From positions 62,001 through 126,000 of the forward strand of contig NZ_AMZO01000006.1 in the NCBI RefSeq assembly GCF_000331515.1: a stretch of DNA of 64,000 bases. Reading direction: 5' to 3'. Numbering within the stretch: the first letter of the stretch is position 1; the number at the start of each line of letters is the position of its first letter. A program made the position numbers and the translations under genes. The stretch is from Photobacterium marinum (GTDB lineage: Bacteria > Pseudomonadota > Gammaproteobacteria > Enterobacterales > Vibrionaceae). This document shows, piece by piece, positions 9,854 to 19,591 of this stretch. Below the pieces are notes generated by a model that ran no database searches, had not been told where the DNA came from, and worked only from the letters and a program-made list of their open reading frames with translations.

Positions 9854-9902
9854 TCCTGTTTATGACTCAATAATAACGATGTCGAGTGAGAAATAAACAG
9901 GA
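9854..9902. promoter_or_regulatory. 10-bp inverted repeat in the divergent spacer of the SgrR-family gene
   Basis: TCCTGTTTAT at 9854-9863 is the exact reverse complement of ATAAACAGGA at 9893-9902, with 29 bases between. Each arm also contains the AGGA ribosome site of one of the two divergent genes. It may be a binding site for the regulator, or a hairpin that affects both transcripts. Confidence 0.45.
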
Positions 9903-9909
9903 GATGACG

Positions 9910-10071
9910 ATGAATCCAGCAGACTACGTATTTTATACCTTAAATGCAAAACAGCTCCTTATTGAGCCTGAGTATCTGGTCCCGGTAAAACCTAAAGAAA
10001 ATAAAGTAACAACAGGAAGAACATTCGCCATATTTGCACTGGGCGTCATTGTAGGGTTACTAATAAATTAA
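9910..10071 (+). CDS. 53-residue tail-anchored membrane protein divergent from SgrR-type regulator
   Basis: A small protein with a soluble N-terminal half (Met-Asn-Pro-Ala-Asp start, Tyr/Leu/Pro-rich, Lys-rich linker at 33-42) and one C-terminal hydrophobic helix (Thr-Phe-Ala-Ile-Phe-Ala to Leu-Leu-Ile-Asn), so probably anchored in the inner membrane by its tail. I chose the ATG at 9910 because AGGAG at 9899-9903 is six bases upstream; the in-frame ATG at 9904 touches the ribosome site. The position next to an SgrR-family gene mirrors sgrR-sgrS/T, where the small protein SgrT blocks a sugar transporter. There is no visible sequence similarity to SgrT, so a comparable role is only a hypothesis. 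Confidence 0.7.
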   Translation: MNPADYVFYTLNAKQLLIEPEYLVPVKPKENKVTTGRTFAIFALGVIVGLLIN

Positions 10072-10340
10072 ACACATCTGATTCTGCTAATCCATTATTA
10101 ACGATAGCCTCTATTTCCGTCTCAGAAGCGTTGAACCGAAAGACAATTGCATCCAAACAATGCAACCTGTTTAACATACAAACATTAAGCACGACCGTAC
10201 AATCACAATTAATAAAAGCAACGCCAGTAATGTGTTTGGTGTATTCGCAGGTATGTTCACAAGCCTTTGCTTTCGGATTGGCTTTAAGTACAACAGTGCG
10301 CTTCTGTCGCCAAGCGGATTCAAAAAGGAAATGGATTTCA

Positions 10341-12761
10341 ATGCAGAATCATCAGTTTATTCACACCCGCTCCATCAAACGTCTCATCACATACGGTGCT
10401 ACCGCAATTTTAATCTTTCTGAGCACTTTTTTTTATACCGAGCATACTCTGGATGCTAACCGGGCGAAGCTGATGTCTTTACAAGCCGAGATCCTTACAG
10501 CATCCAATGAAATGCTGATGATGCGCCGCAATGAAAAAGACTTCATAGCCCGGGTTGATTCGCAATATAAAGTCAAAATGGAAGATGACTATGTCCATGT
10601 TATAGATAGCCTCAACGCAATAAATTCTGCGATACAAACACACAGCATTGATGCCGACTACGAGCCACAAGTAACCCTGGCTTCCGTTGATGACTATTAC
10701 CAGAAATTCATAGCACTGAGTAAAGTTGTTTTACTCATTCATGGTGAAGGCGGGCACGACGGGCTCATCGATAAACTCAAAGATAAGTCTCTCATTCTGG
10801 AAGAGGCAGTTATTCAGGCGAACAACCCACGCCTTGATGAACTAACGCTGAAAACCAAGGATTTGATGTATCACTTCTTCTCTGATTTTGACGAGAAGGT
10901 ACAGCAAAACATCAATACCAATCTGAGCCAGGTAAGAACGGAAATCACTAATAATTCGAACTCACCTTCCCTGCTACAAGCTTTTAATAAGTTTGAATTG
11001 GCTTTCTATGAACTTCAGCGTGCCTGGAAGAGCTTTGGCTACCACTACGATGAAGGGAAATTGGGGGATTTAAGAGACACAATCCATGTATTAGAAAATA
11101 AACTAAATACGCTTTTCTCAGAGATCCCGGAAATTATCGATGAAGAGTTGACGATTTATGAATTTTACCGACTTTTAGCCGGTGTAATGCTTTGTTTAGC
11201 CGTAATTGCGGTACTTCTGTATGTTGTTCGCAGAACAGGAAAACTTGAACGACAACTCATCAGAGCTCGAGAACAAGAACGGCAAGCGAATAAAGCTAAA
11301 AGTGCCTTCCTTGCCAATATGTCCCATGAAATCCGGACACCACTTAACGGCATCTTAGGTATGACTGAAATATTGTCGGATTCTAAGCTGACCGCCATTC
11401 AGAAAGATTATCTGTCTACAATCAATGCCTCATCGCAAACCCTGCTGATGCTGATTAACGATATCCTGGATTTATCCAAAATCGAGTCCGGCCACCTGGA
11501 AATTTGTCCTCATACCTGTGCGATCAAAGAAGTGCTGTTTGATACCGCAGCATTAATTGCCCCCAAAGCCCAGCAAAAAGGCATTGAGATCGTTGTTGAG
11601 CTTGATCATTCAATCCCCGACTACATCAAGGCTGATGAACAAAAAGTTCGCCAGGTATTAATGAATCTGGCATCTAACGCCATTAAATTTACAGAACAAG
11701 GTACCATCACCTTTACAGGCAGGCTCACCGCACAATCGGCTTCATCCGCCATCCTGTATTTTGCCGTTACTGACACTGGCATCGGCATTGATGAAGACAA
11801 GCAGGCTCATATTTTTGATGAGTTCAAACAGGAAAATGCTGACACATCGGTACAGTACGGAGGAACAGGTCTAGGCCTTGCCATCTCATCAAAAATGGTG
11901 GCGTTAATGGGCAGCCATATTGAGCTGAAATCAGCTAAAAACCAAGGTAGCCAGTTCTATTTTGAAATCGAATTTAACCATGATGAACAGCAGCTCATTC
12001 AAGAAAATAATATTGCTGTCACTTACTGTGCTGAACACCCCGATACATTACTGATAGCAGAGCTTCAGCGGTTCGGTTATCAATTAGATCTGATCCGCGA
12101 CCGAAATGAATTAACTCGTCAACGAGCAGGTAACAACCTGCTGCTTATTGATGATCCGATAACGCTTCATACGGCTGAGACAGATTTTCCAAACAACAAG
12201 CTAATCTATATCCGCCATAACAGCGCTAAAGTCGACATTCACTCAGACAATATCACCGCTTTTATCACAGCACCGTTATATGGCATGCGCCTTAATAACA
12301 CGCTGAAAGCGGCATACAGTAATGACTATCAAAGCCGCCCTGTCTCTCCGTCTCCAAACCAGATAAGCGACAAACAAATTCTGATCGTCGAAGATAACAA
12401 AGTGAACCAGCAGGTTGTCTGTATCAACTTAAAACGGCTCGGTATTAATTATCTGATCGCCAACAATGGCCTTGAAGCGGTGGAACTGTATGAGAAACAC
12501 CATGACTCAATCAGCCTTATCCTGATGGACTGCATGATGCCGGTTCTCGACGGCTTTGAAGCCACAAAAGCCATACGCCAATTCGAAGCCGTTCACCATA
12601 CCCCGCACAAACACATCATCGCGCTGACGGCGTCTATCCTCGACGATGATATTCAAAAGTGCTTTGACAGCGGAATGGATGATTACCTTCCGAAACCATT
12701 CAAACGCGATGTATTACTAGAAAAACTGGATAAGCAGGTGAGCCTGCTGAGTGAAGCCTGA
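10341..12761 (+). CDS. hybrid sensor histidine kinase/response regulator
   Basis: An inner-membrane two-component kinase of 806 residues from the chosen ATG at 10341. The open frame extends 70 codons further upstream, but that part has no ribosome site and reads as non-coding. Order: TM1 (~14-32), a ~240-residue helical periplasmic sensor, TM2 (~275-297), HisKA with phospho-acceptor His329 in Ser-His-Glu-Ile-Arg-Thr-Pro, HATPase with an Asn-Ala-Ile-Lys-Phe N-box, Asp-Thr-Gly-Ile-Gly and Gly-Gly-Thr-Gly-Leu-Gly-Leu boxes, a degenerate receiver-like stretch, and a true receiver with Asp730 in Leu-Met-Asp-Cys-Met-Met-Pro and a conserved Lys near the end. No Hpt domain or partner regulator lies beside it, so its phosphate target is encoded elsewhere. 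The signal is unknown. Confidence 0.9.
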   Translation: MQNHQFIHTRSIKRLITYGATAILIFLSTFFYTEHTLDANRAKLMSLQAEILTASNEMLMMRRNEKDFIARVDSQYKVKMEDDYVHVIDSLNAINSAIQTHSIDADYEPQVTLASVDDYYQKFIALSKVVLLIHGEGGHDGLIDKLKDKSLILEEAVIQANNPRLDELTLKTKDLMYHFFSDFDEKVQQNINTNLSQVRTEITNNSNSPSLLQAFNKFELAFYELQRAWKSFGYHYDEGKLGDLRDTIHVLENKLNTLFSEIPEIIDEELTIYEFYRLLAGVMLCLAVIAVLLYVVRRTGKLERQLIRAREQERQANKAKSAFLANMSHEIRTPLNGILGMTEILSDSKLTAIQKDYLSTINASSQTLLMLINDILDLSKIESGHLEICPHTCAIKEVLFDTAALIAPKAQQKGIEIVVELDHSIPDYIKADEQKVRQVLMNLASNAIKFTEQGTITFTGRLTAQSASSAILYFAVTDTGIGIDEDKQAHIFDEFKQENADTSVQYGGTGLGLAISSKMVALMGSHIELKSAKNQGSQFYFEIEFNHDEQQLIQENNIAVTYCAEHPDTLLIAELQRFGYQLDLIRDRNELTRQRAGNNLLLIDDPITLHTAETDFPNNKLIYIRHNSAKVDIHSDNITAFITAPLYGMRLNNTLKAAYSNDYQSRPVSPSPNQISDKQILIVEDNKVNQQVVCINLKRLGINYLIANNGLEAVELYEKHHDSISLILMDCMMPVLDGFEATKAIRQFEAVHHTPHKHIIALTASILDDDIQKCFDSGMDDYLPKPFKRDVLLEKLDKQVSLLSEA

Positions 12762-12793
12762 TAAACGTCCTAAACCGGAAAAGCCACAACAAT

Positions 12794-12817
12794 TCCCCGC
12801 TTGAATAGAAGCGGGGA
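12794..12817 (+). terminator. probable terminator after the hybrid kinase gene
   Basis: A 9-bp stem (12794-12802 with 12809-12817) and 6-base loop, followed by only a short T pair, 30 bases past the stop. The hairpin is strong but the T tract is poor. Confidence 0.5.
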
Positions 12818-12836
12818 TTAACTGATATACAAAACT

Positions 12837-13673
12837 ATGAGCCGAATACCACCAATAAAAATCACACCGATAAAGCTGATTATTCCCGCAATGTTTGCTC
12901 TCACTCTCTTTCCTGTTTTCTATAAAATAGAAGCACAGGACCTCAAGCTCCCACAGTGCCAGGATGAAGAAATCGTGAATACGGTAGTCGACTTTTTTAT
13001 ATCTGAATCTGTATGGTCTGCTTACGGTGAGTCCAAAATCAAGGAGATGATAAATAGCAGCATTCATACTGCCAATCTGACTCTGAAAAACTCCTGTGTC
13101 CCGATGCGCAGACAGTCTGGAAAGCTGTATCAGGTGGATATGACCATACAGGCTTTCGATCCTGATTTAGCCTCATATCGAAACCAGTTACTGCGTGTGA
13201 CTGAGCCGACAATCATCAAAGAAATCACACAAAAACCTAATCACTATTATGCATTAGTGGTAGACGATCTACCGGATGACATTCTGGGGAAAACCGATGT
13301 CTATCTGGATCCGCAATTTCTTATCCTGAGTGATCAGGCAGAAAAATATACGCTGGAACATGAACTGGGGCATCTCGCCAATGCTTGGCATGATGATACA
13401 TCATGGAACTCCAGCCTGAGCAAGTACCTGGAAGAGTACACACCTGACGCCCACAAAAACGAACTTCACGCTTATGCCAGAGGCTACAACTGTGCAGGGC
13501 GCAGAACGATAATGAGCCAGAGTTCAGTGTATTACCTTCAGCTGCCGATTTATTCCAGCCCCGATATATTCTTCGGGGATGAAACCTGTGGTGATCATGA
13601 ACATGCAGACAACGCCAGACAATTAAGAGAGTATGCACGCCGCCTAAAAGATAAAATGAAGAACAACGTATAG
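12837..13673 (+). CDS. metzincin-like (reprolysin-type) zinc metalloprotein, exported
   Basis: A 278-residue protein with an N-terminal hydrophobic segment (residues ~13-32) that would act as signal peptide or anchor. Residues 175-185 form the long zinc motif His-Glu-Leu-Gly-His-Leu-Ala-Asn-Ala-Trp-His, with His175, His179, His185 as ligands and Glu176 as the base. About 41 residues later a Thr-Ile-Met-Ser segment (Met226) matches the Met-turn. Together they define the metzincin fold, closest to the reprolysin/matrixin type. The usual glycine inside the motif is Asn182. Several cysteines suggest disulfides outside the cytoplasm. No propeptide or secretion partner is evident. The ATG has a weak ribosome site, so the start is uncertain. 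Substrate unknown. Confidence 0.65.
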   Translation: MSRIPPIKITPIKLIIPAMFALTLFPVFYKIEAQDLKLPQCQDEEIVNTVVDFFISESVWSAYGESKIKEMINSSIHTANLTLKNSCVPMRRQSGKLYQVDMTIQAFDPDLASYRNQLLRVTEPTIIKEITQKPNHYYALVVDDLPDDILGKTDVYLDPQFLILSDQAEKYTLEHELGHLANAWHDDTSWNSSLSKYLEEYTPDAHKNELHAYARGYNCAGRRTIMSQSSVYYLQLPIYSSPDIFFGDETCGDHEHADNARQLREYARRLKDKMKNNV

Positions 13674-13687
13674 CACCATTTCATAAA

Positions 13688-13718
13688 CACTTCCCCCGGC
13701 CTATAGCCGGGGGAGGTG
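13688..13718. terminator. GC-rich hairpin between convergent genes
   Basis: A 13-bp stem with one mismatch (13688-13700 with 13706-13718) between the convergent metzincin and chemoreceptor genes. It lacks a clear T run on either side, so termination is likely but not certain. Confidence 0.55.
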
Positions 13719-13754
13719 TAAAGAAGATGGAAGAACCCAATTAACGGGTCAAAA

Positions 13755-15053
13755 TTAAGTTTCTGACAGGTTCATCACGGTTTGCGATACGTTTTCAGCT
13801 CCCGTGTAGATCTCATCCATCACGGTAGATACCTCAGTGATCTTGTTCATCCCCTCATTGGCGATCCTGGCAACTTCATCCATCGCCACGGTTACACTGT
13901 CGGTCAGGTTTTTATTGTCCAGAACAACGTTCGCAATCTCGCTGGTTGACTGGCTGGTACGGGAAGCCAGCTGACGAACCTCATCAGCTACGACCGCAAA
14001 TCCTCGACCTTGTTCACCGGCACGAGCGGCTTCAATCGCGGCGTTCAATGCCAACAAGTTCGTTTGATCGGCAATTTCTTTGATAGTAGAAACAATTGCT
14101 TCAATACTTTGAGATTTAGTATTCAACAATTGAATTTTATTTGAGGTTTCTTTTACTTTATCTGAGATCCCAATGGAAACCTGAACCGAATCATTAAGTA
14201 ATTCCGAACCCTGTTTCGCAATTTGTGCCGTTTCCACTGATGTGCTGTACGCAATATCCGAAGCCTGAGCAACAGCCTCACTTTTTTCAATTTGTTTCGT
14301 AATATCTGAAGCAAATTTAATAACTTTAACCACGTTACCAGAAGCATCCATAATAGGGTTATAAGTTGCTTCCAACCAAACCGCTTCACCGTAGTTATTT
14401 CTTCTTAAAAACTGGCCTGATTTAAAGTTGCCGCTTTCTAAATCTCGCCAAAATGAAGGATTTTCAGCATAAAAAGTGTCATCACAAAACATTCTGTGAT
14501 GCTGACCAGTAATTTGTTCCAGTGAATAACCGACAGTAGAAAGGAAGTTCTTATTCGCCGTGATAATATTACCTTTTGGATCAAACTCAATGATTGCCTG
14601 TGAGCGATCCAATGCACTTAACACGCTCTCTTGGGCCATACTGTCGATGTGGCTTCCAGTCACATCAGAGGCGATTTTCATCACCTTGCTCACCTGACCA
14701 TTCACCTTGACAGGAAAGTATGTCGCCTCAAGCCACAGAGTCTCTCCGGCTTTATTTTTGCGTTCGAAAGTTCCTTTGACAGAGCGTCCCTGACGAAGAT
14801 CACTCCAAAACTGTTCATACTCGGAGGAGTTGGCATACGAAGGGAAACACATCACTGAGTGGTGTTTTCCAACCACTTCGTCAAAGGTGTATCCTGCTGT
14901 TTTTAAAAAGAGAGAATTGGCATTTAAGATATTCCCCTGAACATCAAACTCAATGGTTGCGATGCTGTCATTTATTGATGCCATAACCGCTTCCAAATTT
15001 GTTAAAGCATCCTGCTTACACCTAAGTTCTTCTTTTAACTTACGATTAAACAT
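13755..15053 (-). CDS. soluble methyl-accepting chemotaxis protein with two PAS domains (BdlA-like)
   Basis: A 432-residue cytoplasmic chemoreceptor without membrane segments. Two tandem PAS domains (about 25-140 and 145-260), each ending with its PAC motif (Trp-Leu-Glu-Ala-Thr-Tyr), are followed by a short MCP signalling domain with the invariant hairpin tip [16 protein letters not shown] or a close form (Asp-Gln-Thr at its start). Domain order and size match BdlA of Pseudomonas aeruginosa, a heme/redox-linked biofilm dispersion factor. The second PAS has the same layout as the first and looks like an internal duplication. No CheB/CheR pentapeptide is visible at the C-terminus. A GGAAG ribosome site supports the start. 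Confidence 0.9.
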   Translation of the reverse strand: MFNRKLKEELRCKQDALTNLEAVMASINDSIATIEFDVQGNILNANSLFLKTAGYTFDEVVGKHHSVMCFPSYANSSEYEQFWSDLRQGRSVKGTFERKNKAGETLWLEATYFPVKVNGQVSKVMKIASDVTGSHIDSMAQESVLSALDRSQAIIEFDPKGNIITANKNFLSTVGYSLEQITGQHHRMFCDDTFYAENPSFWRDLESGNFKSGQFLRRNNYGEAVWLEATYNPIMDASGNVVKVIKFASDITKQIEKSEAVAQASDIAYSTSVETAQIAKQGSELLNDSVQVSIGISDKVKETSNKIQLLNTKSQSIEAIVSTIKEIADQTNLLALNAAIEAARAGEQGRGFAVVADEVRQLASRTSQSTSEIANVVLDNKNLTDSVTVAMDEVARIANEGMNKITEVSTVMDEIYTGAENVSQTVMNLSET

Positions 15054-15419
15054 TAAACTTCCGACCCTCTACCAATCGCAATTGTAATATAATTATTAAT
15101 AACAGTGCTTTAGCCTGAAAGAGAAACCAATGAAGACTGTATAATATAGCTTCAGGTGACAGCACAATATTGCGAACAATAACCCAGCCCGATTAATATT
15201 TCATCATAAATTTACATATATTGAAAAACAAAATATAAGCATGAACCATTAATCAATTCGTTAAATAATAATTATATGAACGAGTAATGGCTCTAATACC
15301 AATTATGGATAGGGGAAATAAAACATCGAAATTCAGAGTAATACTATGAATTTAAAATTACTTTTTATTTTCTCGCCAAAATAAATAAGCAATTAATTGT
15401 TGTGACATGATGAGAATAA
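15054..15419. other. AT-rich spacer without recognisable gene
   Basis: I see no gene or clear regulatory site in this spacer; it should hold the promoter of the double-PAS receptor gene, which reads leftward. It borders a terminator. Confidence 0.4.
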
Positions 15420-15452
15420 AAAAGGGCGAGGAGTTAACTTCCTCGCCCTTTT
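15420..15452 (-). terminator. terminator of the secreted-protein gene
   Basis: A perfect 13-bp stem (15420-15432 with 15440-15452) rich in GC, followed on the - strand by T-rich sequence, directly after the stop at 15469. Confidence 0.9.
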
Positions 15453-15468
15453 CAAACTAAATAACTGC

Positions 15469-16896
15469 TTATTGCAAAATATCGTAAGGTTTTGACCAGC
15501 TCAGGCGTTTACCCAGCTCGGCTTTCAGATGTTTATAACGCAATGATGACTGCATCGCCTTAACATCATCTAACGTCATCAGATCTTCTCCACCCTGCGT
15601 GTGCTGGTTACGAACATAAATAATATCCTGCGCACTCTTCTTCAGGGTTGTTACATCAATCTTCTCACCGTTACCATTTGTGACGTGAGTATACACTTTC
15701 GGGTAGTAGCCAGGATCAACAGCTTTACAATCATGAATTGAAGGTAACCAGCTTCCTTTGCCATCAGCTGTATAATAAGCTGTTACCGGACGGCCTTTGG
15801 CAATATCTTCAATCATACAGAAGCTTGGGCTTAACCCAGTCAAGTTATAAGTATTATTGAAAGCATGGCTTACCCAATCACCACCACTTGCCTGATCGGT
15901 ACCTTTAGCAGGATCCCATTTAGTTTCATCCTGCCACACCCAACTGTCAGACGGGCCAGTCATTGACGTATCAATAACAAAACTCTGAGGATCAGAAACG
16001 AAATATGCTTTATCACTGTTTTCCAATGTGTACTGTTTAACATAGTCACGACTAACCCAATAAACAGGTTTTGTGGTGTTAACATTACGACCTCGGTATT
16101 CACCGTCCATCAGGCCAAAGGTATTGAAGACAGTACTTGCGAGGTGTGAGGCAGAACCATCTGCGGCAGTATCACTCGTATTGTCAGTAATGAAATAAGG
16201 CTTATCTGAATACAGTAAGCTTTCACCACCTGTCACAATACCTGACTTCGGACCGGAATACTGGAACTGAGCGACATCAAAAGTAGGAACAATGCCACCG
16301 GCAGATAACGCCGTTTGCCCCTTGATAACGCGTACAGAACTACCAATCCAGCGCCCTTGATACTTCAGCACATAATCAAGCGTCAAAGTTTCGCTATCTG
16401 CACCTTTATCGTAACTTTGAATGTCAAAGTGTGATTGGGTTGGATCAAAATCCCAGCGACGGAAGAAAGTAAGTTTCGAGCCTTTCTGACTCATTGCCAT
16501 CGATTTGCTGTCATAATTGCTACTACACGCTTCACCGGGATCAGCAACATAAACCAGTTTTGTCCCAGAAACATCAACACGACATACGTACTCGTCTCTC
16601 TGGCTATTCGAATTCACTTTTTGTGCAATACGCATAAACTGTGCGTCACTTATCGCACCACTGTTTTTCGCCTGAAAATAGCCAAGAGCATCGTTATAAG
16701 CCACAAGCTGAGCCTGAGACTGGGCAGGACGTGTTAACGCGTAATCGAGCATAAAAAATTCAGCTTTATTTTGCTGGATTTTATTTACAGTGTAGCCCAC
16801 TAACTCTTTAGCCTGGTAGTACCCCTGAAGGTGAGGCGTAGCTAACGCCTGATTCGCAACAGCAAGGGAAACTGCGCAAAACAGTAATTTTTTCAT
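15469..16896 (-). CDS. large exported protein of unknown function
   Basis: A 475-residue protein starting Met-Lys-Lys-Leu-Leu with a classical signal peptide (cleavage near Ala-Leu-Ala, residue ~20). I place the start at 16896, six bases after an AGGA; the in-frame ATG two codons upstream touches that site. The mature chain is rich in Tyr, Asp, Ser and Gly and has few cysteines, with the feel of a beta-rich secreted protein. I recognise no domain or catalytic motif. It follows a lipoprotein gene by only a few bases and is surely co-transcribed with it, so the two products probably act together at the cell surface. The gene is flanked by chemoreceptor genes on both sides. Confidence 0.75.
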   Translation of the reverse strand: MKKLLFCAVSLAVANQALATPHLQGYYQAKELVGYTVNKIQQNKAEFFMLDYALTRPAQSQAQLVAYNDALGYFQAKNSGAISDAQFMRIAQKVNSNSQRDEYVCRVDVSGTKLVYVADPGEACSSNYDSKSMAMSQKGSKLTFFRRWDFDPTQSHFDIQSYDKGADSETLTLDYVLKYQGRWIGSSVRVIKGQTALSAGGIVPTFDVAQFQYSGPKSGIVTGGESLLYSDKPYFITDNTSDTAADGSASHLASTVFNTFGLMDGEYRGRNVNTTKPVYWVSRDYVKQYTLENSDKAYFVSDPQSFVIDTSMTGPSDSWVWQDETKWDPAKGTDQASGGDWVSHAFNNTYNLTGLSPSFCMIEDIAKGRPVTAYYTADGKGSWLPSIHDCKAVDPGYYPKVYTHVTNGNGEKIDVTTLKKSAQDIIYVRNQHTQGGEDLMTLDDVKAMQSSLRYKHLKAELGKRLSWSKPYDILQ

Positions 16897-16904
16897 GGTC
16901 ATTC

Positions 16905-17120
16905 CTACTTCTGAAAGTTTTCCGGAGTACTAAAACCAGCACCATCATTTGACGCATACTTAACATTCTGCAGCGCTTGCAGATCAGCATCATCAACTTT
17001 CAGTTGCGTTTTATAGCCTTGTTGCGTACTACTCTGTACTGGCGCAGGCGAAGAATCACCACCTCCATTACAACCAAGCAGCAACACCGATAATACGGCC
17101 ATTGTGATTATTTTTTTCAT
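16905..17120 (-). CDS. small lipoprotein, first gene of a two-gene operon
   Basis: A 71-residue protein with a lipoprotein signal: Met-Lys-Lys, a hydrophobic core and the lipobox Leu-Leu-Leu-Gly-Cys (Cys17), followed by a Gly-Gly-Gly-Asp-Ser-Ser linker. The mature part is ~54 residues, Gln-rich and probably disordered at first, with an Asp/Leu/Gln helix. The residue after the lipid-bearing Cys is Asn, not Asp, which favours outer-membrane sorting. It ends nine bases before the secreted protein gene and shares its operon. No family recognised. Confidence 0.75.
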   Translation of the reverse strand: MKKIITMAVLSVLLLGCNGGGDSSPAPVQSSTQQGYKTQLKVDDADLQALQNVKYASNDGAGFSTPENFQK

Positions 17121-17496
17121 AAGTTCTCAATTAATACGGCAAGCTCAAAAAACGCCGTATTATTACAAAAAACTGCATTATTTGAAACTTGATTATTAAG
17201 CAAATTGAACTCACCTCATACCCACAACCCTTGATAATACGGGGCAGAGCCATAATATTTGTACCACAAATGGCAATTATGCAAACGCAGCAACGCGCAT
17301 AAATATGCTCACACGAAAAGACCATAGCTCCATCAGCAAGTAAGATAAAAAAGCCCACTCAACCTATAACCAACAGCATATTGAAGGTTCAGCTTAACCT
17401 TAGAAACCCATCCGTAAATGGACATTTATATGTTAGGAAAAATGACAACACGCTGATACAAGAGGCGCCGATAAAATAAAAAACAACAGATATAAA
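17121..17496. other. spacer upstream of the lipoprotein operon
   Basis: I see no gene in this stretch. It must contain the promoter of the leftward lipoprotein operon, but no operator could be identified. Open frames here are short and lack ribosome sites. Confidence 0.35.
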
Positions 17497-17529
17497 AAAT
17501 GCCCGGCAAATCGAATCAACCAGGCATTT
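17497..17529 (-). terminator. terminator of a chemoreceptor gene
   Basis: A 7-bp stem plus two further pairs (17497-17506 with 17520-17529), followed on the - strand by five T residues, 28 bases beyond the receptor stop codon. Confidence 0.7.
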
Positions 17530-17557
17530 AACAAATAACCAAATTGTATGGCGATGA

Positions 17558-19168
17558 TTAATTCAGCTTAAATTTACTGACTTCTTCCACCAGCTGACTG
17601 TTTGATTCTGTCAGCTGATGTGCGCTGCTAAGCGTAGACTGGCTGTTCGACTGCAACTCCAGCACCATGTCACGAATTGCTGTCATGTTGCGGTTAATCT
17701 CTTCTGTCACCGAACTTTGCTCTTCTGCTGCGGTAGATATCTGAGTGTTGATGTCATTAATCTCATGAACATTCTCGCTCATTCCCTGCAACGCAGAATA
17801 GACTTTGGAAGTGTTCTCCAATGTCAGATTACTGCTCTCTTTGGTCTTCTCAATAATGCTGACGGCTGCCTGAGCATCCTGCTGCAAAGACCCCAGCATC
17901 GCATTGATTTCCTCAGTACTTGATTTAGTACGGGCAGCCAGTGCACGAACTTCGTCAGCTACCACAGCAAAACCACGTCCCTGCTCTCCGGCACGGGCCG
18001 CTTCAATTGCCGCATTCAACGCCAGCAGGTTAGTCTGCTCAGCAATTTCACCAATAACACCAAGCACAGTATCAATCTGTTGAGTATTCTGGCTCATGGT
18101 CGAGATACTTTCAGCAGCCTCTTTTACTTCCGCAGCCAGCGTGTTCACACAGGCCGATGCATCATTGACGATTTCACGCGCCTGCTCTGCATTATCACTG
18201 GCCTGTTTCGTACTTGAAGCTGCATCCGATGCATTCTGTGCCACCGCTTCGGAAGTAGAGCTCATTTCTGTAACAGCCGTAACAACCTGTTCTGTTTCCG
18301 TAGTATGCGTATCCAATGCCTGACTGATATTCTCAGAACGGTACTGAATGTCGCTTATTCCCTGTGTGATTGAGCCAGATGAGCTGTTAATCTGAGTGAT
18401 CACTTTGTGGAACTGGGCAATCATATTATTGATATCACCTGCTAACTCCGTCAGCTCATCATTACCCCGAGATTTAATGCGAAGTGAAAGATCATATTTA
18501 TTGCTAATTTCACTCATGGTACCGCGAATGTCATTCAGGGAAGAAGAAATGGTTCTGATAATTAACACTGACAGCAATAGCTGAATAACCGAGCAGAACA
18601 CAGAAATCGCAATGTTCACTACATTGCTTTTCTCACTTAAAACTGTAGATACATCGTAAGTTTGCTCCGTGATAGCCAGTTGGATATTCACCAGCTTGGC
18701 AATATCCGTAGCCAGTGGATCAACAACTTTATAAGCCAAAGCGATCATCTCGCTGAGATCCGGCTCAGCTTCAGTCTCAAGTCGGGTTACGATCTGATTA
18801 AGCGTCTGATTCGTTGAAACCATTTGCTCTTTCGCCGCAGCAGCCAGCCTGGCTTCTTCCAATGTCAGTTCAGTCGCCAGATACTTAGAAAAAGTCTGTG
18901 ATGAGATATCAATGGCCTTTCGGATCTCACCAATTACAGCATCACGGCTTTTAAGACCAACATTATGCTTATTTAATGCATCAATCACTTCAACGGCATA
19001 TTCGTCTGAAATCAATTTTAAGTCTTTCAGCGGAACAACACGATCTAAGTAAATCGACTGTATAGAACCTGTCAGTCGACTTAAACTATTAAAAGATAGA
19101 TAAGACAGCAGAATAAAACTGATGATGGCGACAACGGGAATAATTGTTAATTTTCTCGCTATATTCAT
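17558..19168 (-). CDS. methyl-accepting chemotaxis protein (four-helix-bundle sensor)
   Basis: A membrane chemoreceptor of 536 residues from the ATG at 19168, which has AGGG five bases upstream (the frame opens 11 codons earlier without a ribosome site). TM1 spans about residues 8-28. The periplasmic part (~30-190) is a 4HB_MCP-type helical bundle with a typical Asp-Arg-Val-Val-Pro-Leu-Lys-Asp segment. TM2 is about 192-212, then a HAMP domain, and the coiled-coil signalling domain with the conserved hairpin tip (Glu-Gln-Thr-Asn-Leu-Leu-Ala-Leu). Ligand unknown; small organic acids and amino acids are usual for this class. No terminal CheR-binding pentapeptide. Confidence 0.93.
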   Translation of the reverse strand: MNIARKLTIIPVVAIISFILLSYLSFNSLSRLTGSIQSIYLDRVVPLKDLKLISDEYAVEVIDALNKHNVGLKSRDAVIGEIRKAIDISSQTFSKYLATELTLEEARLAAAAKEQMVSTNQTLNQIVTRLETEAEPDLSEMIALAYKVVDPLATDIAKLVNIQLAITEQTYDVSTVLSEKSNVVNIAISVFCSVIQLLLSVLIIRTISSSLNDIRGTMSEISNKYDLSLRIKSRGNDELTELAGDINNMIAQFHKVITQINSSSGSITQGISDIQYRSENISQALDTHTTETEQVVTAVTEMSSTSEAVAQNASDAASSTKQASDNAEQAREIVNDASACVNTLAAEVKEAAESISTMSQNTQQIDTVLGVIGEIAEQTNLLALNAAIEAARAGEQGRGFAVVADEVRALAARTKSSTEEINAMLGSLQQDAQAAVSIIEKTKESSNLTLENTSKVYSALQGMSENVHEINDINTQISTAAEEQSSVTEEINRNMTAIRDMVLELQSNSQSTLSSAHQLTESNSQLVEEVSKFKLN

Positions 19169-19591
19169 TTTAACCCTATTGTATTTTTGTTGGCTGAGCA
19201 AAGGCTGGTTGTGATGTTACGGTGGGTACAGCAGCAAAAGCTGACTGTATAAAATTCATACACACTATTGAACGGCGATATTAGCAGTATTACCCCTTTA
19301 TGATTACCACGCATTTGTAATAAGACTATCCACACTTACATATGCTTTAGTCGACATAGAGAAACGTTAATACCTCCAAACGAAAACTCTCTCAATCACC
19401 CACTACAAAGATAAACTTTTTTCACCTCTACCTTGTTCGCACATCAAGGCGATCGTCTGCGAGAAAGCCGTTTTACCCCTTTAAATTGGCGATTTGAGCA
19501 ATCCTTAAAATACTGAATTTTAAAGCTTTTATTTTCTTGTTTTTCGGCTGCTGCCAATGTTAATTTAAGCGCCGACATCAAGGAGCCTCAT
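19169..19591. other. divergent spacer between chemoreceptor and qnr
   Basis: About 420 bases carrying the promoters of the two divergent genes. I looked for a LexA box of the kind that controls some qnrB genes and found none. An AAGGAG ribosome site ends the region just before qnr. Confidence 0.4.

Noticed and set aside
10131..10340. Seventy extra N-terminal codons on the hybrid kinase.
   Set aside because: The first transmembrane helix follows the Met at 10341; the upstream part lacks a ribosome site and reads as chance coding.
17131..17358. A 75-codon - strand frame upstream of the lipoprotein gene.
   Set aside because: No ribosome site, unlikely Cys/Ile-rich composition, and it occupies the promoter region of a real operon.
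19169..19591. LexA box upstream of qnr.
   Set aside because: No CTGT-N8-ACAG pattern is present, so SOS control as in some qnrB genes is not supported.
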